DNA of 35,064 nucleotides from UBA940 sp031548515. Its GTDB lineage: Bacteria; Bacteroidota; Bacteroidia; Bacteroidales; Rikenellaceae. The notes below the pieces were generated by a model that worked only from the letters and a program-made list of their open reading frames with translations, was not told where the DNA came from and ran no database searches. Positions within the stretch are counted from its first letter, which is position 1. Every line of letters starts with the position of its first letter. Position numbers and translations under genes: made by a program. Below, one piece after another: positions 1 to 6,017 of this stretch. The DNA is taken from positions 1 through 35,064 of the forward strand of contig JAVBRB010000024.1 of the NCBI GenBank assembly GCA_031548515.1, in the 5' to 3' direction.

Positions 1-138
1 ACGCCAAATCGTTCGATGGATTCAGAACCAGAGTGCTCGCTAAAATAATGGCGCTCACTACAGTACAGCTAATCAACAAACTAAACAACCGAAATATTAA
101 CAACTTAAAAATCTCCGTCGCTTAAATGCACAACGGGT
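1..138 (+). mobile_element. Right end of an IS982-type insertion sequence (partial)
   Basis: The window opens inside an insertion sequence. The transposase C-terminus stops at 123-125, and about ten bases later there is a sequence ending in GGGT (135-138). IS982-family elements begin with ACCC, so their right end reads GGGT. The left end and most of the transposase lie outside the window, so completeness cannot be judged. The element ends about 60 bp before the tRNA-Pro promoter. The exact end is inferred from the family pattern. Confidence 0.55.
3..125 (+). CDS. IS982-family transposase, C-terminal fragment
   Basis: Frame 3 is open from the window edge to the TAA at 123-125 and gives 40 residues. 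They contain the stretch KSFDGFRTRVLAKIMALT followed by QLINKLNN and a basic, Asn-rich tail. This matches the usual C-terminus of IS982 transposases, which cut and paste DNA with a DDE catalytic core. The catalytic residues are upstream of the window and cannot be checked. The GGGT end a few bases after the stop supports the family call. An IS4/IS5-type transposase is less likely, because those rarely end with this motif. Confidence 0.6.
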   Translation, partial: AKSFDGFRTRVLAKIMALTTVQLINKLNNRNINNLKISVA

Positions 139-198
139 TAAGTAAATATATTAATACTCAAATATACTTATTTTAATTTTCGATCTTCAAAAAATAAA

Positions 199-229
199 TT
201 TGAAAAATCGGTTGAAAGGATTATCTTTG
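199..229 (+). promoter_or_regulatory. Bacteroidota-type promoter of tRNA-Pro
   Basis: TTTG at 199-202, exactly 19 bp, then TATCTTTG at 222-229. This is a complete match to the phylum consensus (TTTG -33, TAnnTTTG -7). Transcription would start near 236, about 20 nt before the mature tRNA. Confidence 0.8.
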
Positions 230-255
230 CGACCTGATTCCGGTTTCGGGAAAAA

Positions 256-330
256 CGAGGTGTAGCGCAGTCCGGTTAGCGCACCTGCTTTGGGAGCAGG
301 GGGTCCCAGGTTCGAATCCTGGTACCTCGA
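256..330 (+). tRNA. tRNA-Pro (anticodon TGG)
   Basis: This is a 75-nt cloverleaf. The acceptor stem CGAGGTG pairs with TACCTCG (one G-T pair), followed by discriminator A at 330. The anticodon stem CCTGC/GCAGG encloses the loop TTTGGGA, so the anticodon is TGG, which reads CCN proline codons. The T arm contains GGTTCGAATCC. The CCA end is not encoded. A full consensus promoter precedes it and a strong terminator follows, so it is a single-gene transcription unit. Confidence 0.95.
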
Positions 331-343
331 CAAATGAGAATCA

Positions 344-379
344 AAAGGTTACAACTTTCGTTGTAACCTTTCTTATTTT
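344..379 (+). terminator. Rho-independent terminator after tRNA-Pro
   Basis: An 11-bp perfect stem (AAAGGTTACAA at 344-354 with TTGTAACCTTT at 361-371) and 6-nt loop are followed by a T-rich tail (373-379). Confidence 0.85.
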
Positions 380-424
380 ATGTTTGCACACGATTTGCAC
401 GTGCGCGCAGGTGAGTAACAGGCA

Positions 425-1102
425 TCAATCTGCCGTTACGACGATCGTTCCTTTCATTCCGGAAGCGACGTGCGGCTCGCAGACATAATAGATCGTGCCA
501 ACGTCCGACGCTTTAACGGTATAGGTACTTGTGCCTGCCGTAAAACGGAAGCCTCCGGACAGCGGAGCCGTGCCGTTCGCGTCCCAGACAGCCTGATCTA
601 CCTGCGTGGCAGTGTGGCTGCCGGACAGTTCGAAAGTGACCTTGTCGCCCACCTTGGCGTTGAGCGTCGCCGGGGAAAAAGTCAAGCCCGACATCGAGAC
701 CGTGTAAGCGGCCTCTCCGTTGACGACGATACGCCCTTTCATACCCATGGAAACGTGGTTTTGGCAGACGTACCAGAGCGTCTTACCGGCATCGGAAGCC
801 TGCACAGTATAGGTGTGGGTGCCGGGCGCAAAGTTGAACCCGCCGGTTAGCGGAGTCGTGCCGTTCGCATCCCAGACGGCCTTGTCGACCTGAGTGGCTG
901 TGTGGAGCGAGCCGACGTTGAAAGTAATCACATCGCCCGCGTCGACGGTAAGCGTCGCGGGCGAGAAGGTGTCGGAACCTGTCGTCGAGATCGTGTTTTT
1001 TCCGGGACCCGGATAACCGTTATAGTCGCCATTGTTGCAGGATACCGCCACGAAAGCCACCGCAAAAGCGGCTGCGGTAATAGTGAAGTTTTTGATTGTC
1101 AT
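425..1102 (-). CDS. Lipoprotein with two tandem blue-copper (plastocyanin/azurin-like) domains
   Basis: 225 aa. Residues 1-22 form a lipoprotein signal with the lipidated Cys at 22 (VAVSC). Two repeats of about 90 residues follow (about 36-127 and 132-223). Each has the shared block HTATQVDxAVWDANG and ends in a cupredoxin ligand loop with plastocyanin spacing (Cys, His at +3, Met at +8). The ligands are H67, C113, H116, M121 in domain 1 and H163, C208, H211, M216 in domain 2, so both copper sites look intact. Known role of the fold: one-electron carriers or copper binding. The location, on the periplasmic or outer face, and any electron partner are inferred. It is a single gene read toward the tRNA. 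No clear TAnnTTTG box was seen upstream. The repeat probably arose by internal duplication. Confidence 0.82.
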   Translation of the reverse strand: MTIKNFTITAAAFAVAFVAVSCNNGDYNGYPGPGKNTISTTGSDTFSPATLTVDAGDVITFNVGSLHTATQVDKAVWDANGTTPLTGGFNFAPGTHTYTVQASDAGKTLWYVCQNHVSMGMKGRIVVNGEAAYTVSMSGLTFSPATLNAKVGDKVTFELSGSHTATQVDQAVWDANGTAPLSGGFRFTAGTSTYTVKASDVGTIYYVCEPHVASGMKGTIVVTAD

Positions 1103-1475
1103 AGTCGTAATACATTTTTTTAATTGATACGCCCACTAAATCAAGATTCATTCCACAATGTTCCGGCAACTTCCCCTGCGTCACCAGTCGTAATCCCCGA
1201 ACGATAGCCTTGCCTCGATTGGTTGGTAAAATTCTGACTAAAAAATGAAAATGTATCGCACTGCAGACACCTGACCAATATTCATATTATTAAATTTTCC
1301 AGGCTGGAAATACCGTGAGTTCGCCGCAGGGGCGGTCGGCCTGCAGAAAAAATAGCCTTTTTATCACATAAGCCGTACAGGATGGTCAGAAAACAGGTCT
1401 TGATACCGCAGTGCCACCCGCAAGTATCGCTACTCCGGATTCACAGGGATGAGAAGTCGTGAATCGTCCGGGTTC
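1103..1475. other. Non-coding gap, 373 bp
   Basis: This lies upstream of the copper lipoprotein and downstream of the 5-alpha-reductase gene. No coding sequence, tRNA or convincing promoter was recognised on either strand. There is a weak 5-bp hairpin near 1327-1346. Confidence 0.4.
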
Positions 1476-2246
1476 TCAGTATATGAAAGGGATCATCCGC
1501 TTCAGTTTCAGCTTTGTGAACTCTTCACCGAATTCATGCTCGTAATTCTTATAGATGGCGTCTGCGCGGGGCGCGAGGTTCGCAAAAGTCCACCATGCGA
1601 AAACGGCTCCTGCCCAGCTCCAGGTCAGGATGGCAAAGCCGATCCATTCTATGAATTCACCGAAGTAGTTGGCCGAAGAGACGTATTTGAACATACCTCC
1701 GCGAGGGATATAGTGTTTCGAATCGCCGGGTTTGCGCAGGCGGCGGATGATGCTGTCGGAATGCAGATTAATGATATAGCCTGTAAAGAAAAGAACCGCA
1801 CCGATGACAAACTGCGGCGACCACAGCCAACTCAACGGATATTCGGGCGAAAAATAGAATATCCATCCTCCCTGCATCAGCGCGTTGCATGTGTTGAACA
1901 GGACCGCCATGAGTATGATCCCCAGCGGCATCTTGTTGCGACCGCGTATAAGAAAGGGGAAAATAAACGAACGCTGCACATAATGTGTCTGGAATATCGC
2001 GAAAAAGACCAGCGGGACAACATCCCATGTGCGGGCCGAAGCAAGCCACAGCGCCGTCATCAGAATAACAACAGGTGTCTCCATCAGCACCCACCCCACC
2101 CGGTTCGGAACACCGGGACCCCATTTCGGATCGAAAAATATGCCGTAACCGGCCTTTATATGGTATAATGCAATGAATACGACCAGCGCAAGGATGGCCA
2201 TGACGATCAGGAATATGTCGAACGCCTCAGGTGCTATATGTATCAT
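1476..2246 (-). CDS. 3-oxo-5-alpha-steroid 4-dehydrogenase (steroid 5-alpha-reductase) family membrane protein
   Basis: 256 aa, the length of human SRD5A2. There are about six to seven hydrophobic segments from residue 8 onward. The family signatures are clear: ME at 55-56, HYVQRSFIF (88-96), LHSDSIIRRLRKPGD (161-175), and GGMFKYVSSANYFGEFIEW (183-201) with N193 and E197 at the positions of the NADPH/substrate residues of mammalian enzymes, then the IPFIY C-terminus. The family reduces the delta-4 double bond of 3-oxo steroids with NADPH, inside the membrane. It lies 67 bp after a short-chain dehydrogenase gene on the same strand, so the two probably form an operon. In gut Bacteroidales such reductases are linked to allo-bile acid formation. 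The actual substrate here is inferred. A broader DUF1295/isoprenylcysteine methyltransferase-like protein is a less likely alternative. Confidence 0.82.
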   Translation of the reverse strand: MIHIAPEAFDIFLIVMAILALVVFIALYHIKAGYGIFFDPKWGPGVPNRVGWVLMETPVVILMTALWLASARTWDVVPLVFFAIFQTHYVQRSFIFPFLIRGRNKMPLGIILMAVLFNTCNALMQGGWIFYFSPEYPLSWLWSPQFVIGAVLFFTGYIINLHSDSIIRRLRKPGDSKHYIPRGGMFKYVSSANYFGEFIEWIGFAILTWSWAGAVFAWWTFANLAPRADAIYKNYEHEFGEEFTKLKLKRMIPFIY

Positions 2247-2313
2247 TTATATAAATTTAGGTTGCCGCAACGGTATGACCCTCCGTTCGGAAGGCGCATC
2301 CGAGCCTGCGAAT

Positions 2314-3303
2314 TTAACTATTTTTTCGGGAATGCAACATGCCCTCCGAAACAAACCAACCGATGGCGTCGCGTATAGCTTCTCCTGCCGTACGGAATGC
2401 TATGCCGAAGTCACGCATTGCTTTATAGTTATGGTAGTAAGCCGTCACGCACAGTATCCTCATATTTGGAAGCGAGATACGCGTGCGCAGCCCCATCGCC
2501 CGCAGGGAACTGCCAATCCCGCCGGCAATATAAAGCAACAGGCGCGGAAGGCGGATATAAATGGCCTTATTGCCGGTCACGGCACCGAGTTTCTTATGAA
2601 ACTCCTTGTAAGTCAGATTTTCAGAGCATAACAGATATGTTTCGCCGTTTTTCCCGCGTTCGAGTGCACGCACCACACCCAGGGCGGCGTCGCCGGAGTG
2701 TACGAAGTTCCTGCCGCCCGGAGGATAAAAAACCAGTTTCCTTCCGTATGCCGCTGTGATTATCCGTCCCGGACCCGGCTCCGAATCGTAAGGCCCGAGC
2801 AAGCATGTTGGAGCAACACCCACAACTTCGATCCGGTCGCTGTAGCTCACAGCCGCCTGAAGAGCCTCGTACTTGCTGCGGGAATAATACGAAGAAGCGA
2901 ATGGTTCGCTCATTTCATTGAGTTCACATCCGGGTATTTCGCGCGAACCGTAGCCGAAAACATCCGCCGAGGAAACCGCCACAAAACGCGGGACGCCATG
3001 ATCTATGGCCGACTCCAGCAACCTGCGCGTAGCCTTGACATTGACATCATAGTATTCGCCGTAGTTGCGCCCGCTCCGCGAAGTCACGGCTGCGGCATGT
3101 ATCACGGCATCGCACCCCGGAAGCACCTGCCGCAGGCACTCATCAGAAGTGAAGTCGCCTTCGACAAGCTCCAGATTCGGATGCACAGGCCCTTTGTATC
3201 CCGACTCCCTTCGCAGCAATCCCCTGACGTAATAACCTTTCTCAAGCAGCAAAGGAATCAGGTTGGCGGCCAGCAGGCTGTTTGCTCCTGTCAATAATAT
3301 CAT
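2314..3303 (-). CDS. Extended short-chain dehydrogenase/epimerase, candidate 3-beta-hydroxysteroid dehydrogenase
   Basis: 329 aa. The N-terminal Rossmann segment starts at once (ILLTGANSLLAANL). The usual GxxGxxG is G6-x2-S9-x2-A12, so two of the three glycines are replaced. NAD-binding family features follow: GD at 49-50, an HAAA segment at 69-72, catalytic Ser around 111-112 (VSSADVFG) and YSRSK with Y140 and K144. This is the extended SDR fold shared by NAD-dependent epimerases, dihydroflavonol reductases and 3-beta-HSD. The function is not readable from sequence alone. The adjacent 5-alpha-reductase suggests a 3-hydroxysteroid oxidoreductase, which is inference from context. It diverges from the peptidase gene at 3489, and the 5-alpha-reductase lies downstream. 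Confidence 0.75.
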   Translation of the reverse strand: MILLTGANSLLAANLIPLLLEKGYYVRGLLRRESGYKGPVHPNLELVEGDFTSDECLRQVLPGCDAVIHAAAVTSRSGRNYGEYYDVNVKATRRLLESAIDHGVPRFVAVSSADVFGYGSREIPGCELNEMSEPFASSYYSRSKYEALQAAVSYSDRIEVVGVAPTCLLGPYDSEPGPGRIITAAYGRKLVFYPPGGRNFVHSGDAALGVVRALERGKNGETYLLCSENLTYKEFHKKLGAVTGNKAIYIRLPRLLLYIAGGIGSSLRAMGLRTRISLPNMRILCVTAYYHNYKAMRDFGIAFRTAGEAIRDAIGWFVSEGMLHSRKNS

Positions 3304-3488
3304 AGCTGTCAGTTTTGCACGGTACCGAACGGCAATTTAGCAATTTCCGGCAGATTTGCAATCACTTTAATCTTTCACCGTCGAAAATCACACGGGAAAA
3401 TGCCGGTTTGATCATAATTTTTATTATTTTCGCAAACCGCACTTTTTGCAGGAAGACAGGCTCAATCCAAAATTACAACTGACTGAAT

Positions 3489-4664
3489 ATGAAAAAAACT
3501 ATCGCAACCTTTATCTGCACGCTTTTCGCAGCCGCCGTTATGGCTCAGGAAGAAAGCGGCTACACTTTCACCGATATCAAAACCGTCCCCTCGACCACGG
3601 TCAAGAACCAGGCCAGCAGCGGCACATGCTGGAGTTTCTCGGGACTGGCGTTCCTCGAAAGCGAGATCATGGTCGCCGGAGGCCCTGAACTCGACCTTTC
3701 GGCCATGTGGGTGGTGCGCCACGCGTACTACGACAGGGCTGTCAAATATGTCCGCATGCACGGAACATCGAGCCTGTCTCCGGGAGCCGCCGCGGAAGAC
3801 GTTATAATATGCTGGCGCAACCACGGCATCGTCCCGACCGAAGCGTACCCGGGCCTGAATTACGGACAGGATATCCACCGCCACGGAGAGCTCGACGATG
3901 TGATCAAGGCCTACTGCGACGCAGTGATAAAGAACTCCAACAGGAAACTCTCTACAGCATGGTTGGCCGGACTCAACGGGATACTCGACGCTTATCTTGG
4001 CAAAATTCCTGAAACGTTCACATATAAAGGCAAGCAATACACCCCGGAAAGTTTCGCCGCGTCGCTGCCTGTCGACATGGACAATTATATTTCGCTGACG
4101 TCGTTCACCCACCACCCGTTCTATACATGGTTTGTTGTTGAAATTCCCGACAACACCGTGTGGGGCGAGTCGTTCAACGTGCCGCTGAGCGAAATGATGG
4201 CTGCGGCGGAAAGTTCCGTCAATGCCGGACATCCCGTATTGTGGGCCTCGGACGTAAGCGAAAAAGGGTTCGCATGGAGGAAAGGCTTCGCCGTTGTTCC
4301 CGATGCCGACGTGACGCGCATGGACGACTCGGAACTTGCGCGCTGGGTGGCGCTGTCGCAGGCGGAGAAAGACGCCGCGCTCTACAGTCTCGACAAACCG
4401 GGCAAGGAGAAAGAGATCACACAGGAGATGCGCCAGGAAGCTTTTGACAACTGGGAGACGACCGACGACCACGGAATGGAGATCACGGGAACCGCGACCG
4501 ACCAGAGCGGGAATAAATATTTCAAGGTCAAGAATTCATGGGGATCGGACGGACACATCTACGAAGGCTGTTTTTATGCATCATACCCGTTTGTGGCCTA
4601 TAAGACCATGAGCATTATGGTCAACAAGAACACTCTGCCGAAAGACTTGAAAAAGAAAATGTAA
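3489..4664 (+). CDS. Secreted C1-family aminopeptidase C / bleomycin hydrolase-like cysteine peptidase
   Basis: 391 aa with an N-terminal signal peptide (about 1-19, cleaved before QEESG). The papain-fold catalytic set is complete: Q41 of the oxyanion hole, C47 in GTCWSF, H328 in DDHGME, and N349 in VKNSWG. Bleomycin hydrolase/PepC enzymes form hexamers that trim N-terminal residues from peptides. The cytoplasmic versions are about 450 aa, so this exported form is somewhat shorter. The C-terminus ends in a basic KKKM tail; in this family the C-terminal arm sits in the active site and sets aminopeptidase specificity. The start was chosen for the signal peptide. A weak -7-like TATTTTCG lies at 3425-3432. 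A bidirectional terminator follows. Confidence 0.88.
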   Translation: MKKTIATFICTLFAAAVMAQEESGYTFTDIKTVPSTTVKNQASSGTCWSFSGLAFLESEIMVAGGPELDLSAMWVVRHAYYDRAVKYVRMHGTSSLSPGAAAEDVIICWRNHGIVPTEAYPGLNYGQDIHRHGELDDVIKAYCDAVIKNSNRKLSTAWLAGLNGILDAYLGKIPETFTYKGKQYTPESFAASLPVDMDNYISLTSFTHHPFYTWFVVEIPDNTVWGESFNVPLSEMMAAAESSVNAGHPVLWASDVSEKGFAWRKGFAVVPDADVTRMDDSELARWVALSQAEKDAALYSLDKPGKEKEITQEMRQEAFDNWETTDDHGMEITGTATDQSGNKYFKVKNSWGSDGHIYEGCFYASYPFVAYKTMSIMVNKNTLPKDLKKKM

Positions 4665-4781
4665 CCACTTCAACGTTATTTTGGACAATCCGGATGGTTT
4701 CATCTGCCTTAAACCCAACGGTCGGAGCAGTGAGCCGTATGCGGATTACGAAAACTCGCGTGGAAAGAAGGTACGTACATG

Positions 4782-4818
4782 AAAAAGATGTCCGGAAAAT
4801 AATTCCGGACATCTTTTT
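4782..4818. terminator. Bidirectional terminator between the C1 peptidase and ridA
   Basis: A 16-bp perfect stem (4782-4797 with 4803-4818) with 5-nt loop AATAA has A5 at its left base and T5 at its right base, so it can end transcription from both convergent genes. It overlaps the ridA stop codon by two bases. Confidence 0.88.
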
Positions 4819-5194
4819 ATCCCTTGACCGCGATGGTCTCGATCTCGACCAGTGCGCCCATCGGCAAGGCGGCCGCCTGATAGCATGCCCTAGCGGGCTG
4901 GTCGGTAGTGTAATACCTGGCATAAACGGCATTCACCTTTGCGAAATCGCCCATGTCGGCAAGCAGCACAGTGCTTTTCACCACGTCGCCAAACGTGTAT
5001 CCGGCCGCTCCGAGTATCGCGCCTATGTTTGCGAAAACCTGCTCAGCCTGCGCCTCGATGCCTGCGGGCATCGTTCCGGTCAATGGATCAAGCGGTATTT
5101 GCCCCGAAATGTAAAGCGTCCCTGCCGCCTCTACCGCTTGCGAATACGGCCCGACCGCAGCCGGAGCCTTATCCGTAGAAATTATTTTTTTCAT
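4817..5194 (-). CDS. ridA: RidA family enamine/imine deaminase
   Basis: 125 aa, standard length for the YjgF/YER057c/UK114 family. These cytosolic trimers hydrolyse reactive 2-aminoacrylate and related enamines released by PLP enzymes such as threonine dehydratase. Signatures are GPYSQAV (15-21), SGQIPLDP (30-37), and the C-terminal block PARACYQAAALPMGALVEIE, which carries the essential arginine (R102, equivalent to Arg105 in E. coli) and the active-site Glu (E119). It is convergent with the peptidase gene and divergent from the META-domain gene. Its own -7 box is at 5221-5228. Confidence 0.93.
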   Translation of the reverse strand: MKKIISTDKAPAAVGPYSQAVEAAGTLYISGQIPLDPLTGTMPAGIEAQAEQVFANIGAILGAAGYTFGDVVKSTVLLADMGDFAKVNAVYARYYTTDQPARACYQAAALPMGALVEIETIAVKG

Positions 5195-5220
5195 AGTCCC
5201 GATTTATTGTATTCTTATCC

Positions 5221-5228
5221 CAAAAGTA
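5221..5228 (-). promoter_or_regulatory. -7 promoter element of ridA
   Basis: On the minus strand this reads TACTTTTG, a perfect TAnnTTTG, 26 bp before the ridA ATG. No TTTG lies 19 bp further upstream. It sits back to back with the META-gene promoter at 5241-5248. Confidence 0.55.
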
Positions 5229-5240
5229 AGGAATAAATCT

Positions 5241-5248
5241 TAAATTTG
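5241..5248 (+). promoter_or_regulatory. -7 promoter element of the META-domain lipoprotein gene
   Basis: TAAATTTG is a perfect TAnnTTTG match, 21 bp before the ATG at 5270. It implies a leader of about 15 nt and argues against starting the gene at 5246, inside the box. Confidence 0.55.
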
Positions 5249-5269
5249 TGCGCTTATAAAAATTCAACG

Positions 5270-5728
5270 ATGAAAGCCATTAAATATTCAACCTTTCTTC
5301 TGTTCGCTTTTGCCTTCATCTCCTGCTGTCCCTGCCGCAAAAGCAAGTCGGCGCACATTCTTTTCCACGGAACGGAATGGCAGCTCGCGCAACTTTACGG
5401 TGAAACCGTGGATTCGGACAATTACCGCATAACGTTCGCCGCCGACGGATCGGTAAGCGGGACGGGCGGCTGTAACAATTTCGCCGGAACCTTCACACAG
5501 AACGTCACGCAGATAAAGATAGCCGACAACCTGGTATCCACGCGGATGCACTGCCCCGACCAGCAGCGTGAGGACAAGTTCCTGAAGATGCTGACGCTAA
5601 CTGACGCATACAGCATCGACGGACTGCGCCTGATGCTGATACGCAGCGGCGAAGTTCTGGCGATATTCGATCCGACCGGTGACTACGAAGTCATTCCCCC
5701 TAAGAAACATGACAAAGGTTCAATATAA
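5270..5728 (+). CDS. META-domain (HslJ-like) lipoprotein
   Basis: 152 aa. The N-terminus is a lipoprotein signal (MKAIKYSTFLLFAFAFISC, lipid on Cys19). A single META domain occupies about residues 30-140: GTEWQLAQLYG, then ITFAADGSVSGTGGCNNFAGTF, then a DKFLKMLTLTDAYSIDG segment and LMLIRSGEVLAIFDP. The family includes the heat-inducible E. coli HslJ, a small envelope lipoprotein of unclear biochemical role. The reading frame is open a further eight codons upstream, but the ATG at 5270 gives a normal signal peptide and follows the promoter. It is a single-gene unit ended by the terminator at 5783. Confidence 0.87.
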   Translation: MKAIKYSTFLLFAFAFISCCPCRKSKSAHILFHGTEWQLAQLYGETVDSDNYRITFAADGSVSGTGGCNNFAGTFTQNVTQIKIADNLVSTRMHCPDQQREDKFLKMLTLTDAYSIDGLRLMLIRSGEVLAIFDPTGDYEVIPPKKHDKGSI

Positions 5729-5782
5729 TTTCCGATATTGCCCCTGCGGGTAAAACAAGTACCTGGAAGTTACGATATTCCT

Positions 5783-5816
5783 GAAGGATGCCTGCCGCGG
5801 CATCCTTCTTAATTTT
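5783..5816 (+). terminator. Terminator after the META-domain gene
   Basis: A 10-bp perfect stem (GAAGGATGCC 5783-5792 with GGCATCCTTC 5799-5808) is followed by TTAATTTT. The rest of 5729-6017 holds the nrdD promoter and no gene. Confidence 0.8.
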
Positions 5817-5955
5817 ATACCTTGCAAAAAAACGCCTTCGGCCAACTCCTGTCCGGAAGACAGGCTTGCAGCGGCAGCAATATAGTCCGGTCTTGATTGG
5901 GTATAAGTTGTTGATAACTTCCGGCCGTAACACGAGATCGCTTCGAAAGATTGGA

Positions 5956-5963
5956 TACTTTTG
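5956..5963 (+). promoter_or_regulatory. -7 promoter element of nrdD
   Basis: TACTTTTG matches TAnnTTTG, 54 bp before the ATG at 6018. There is no TTTG at the -33 position. A 5-bp inverted repeat (AAGTT 5905-5909, AACTT 5916-5920) lies about 36 bp upstream and could be an operator, which is speculative. Confidence 0.55.
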
Positions 5964-6017
5964 TTTCCAATCCTTCCCTTAATAAATGGGACGGAACCAG
6001 TTTACGCAATCACACAC

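Noticed and set aside
3407..3432. Possible promoter for the C1 peptidase (TTTG, then TATTTTCG)
   Set aside because: Spacing is 14 bp instead of about 19 and the -7 box has a mismatch; too weak to list as a feature.
3462..4472. Minus-strand 336-codon frame antisense to the C1 peptidase gene
   Set aside because: The opposite strand encodes a complete catalytic set; the antisense product shows no domain and many Arg/His runs typical of shadow frames in GC-rich DNA.
5909..5917. DnaA-box-like TTATCAACA (minus strand) upstream of nrdD
   Set aside because: One mismatch to the E. coli box in a single site; several such matches are expected by chance in 35 kb.
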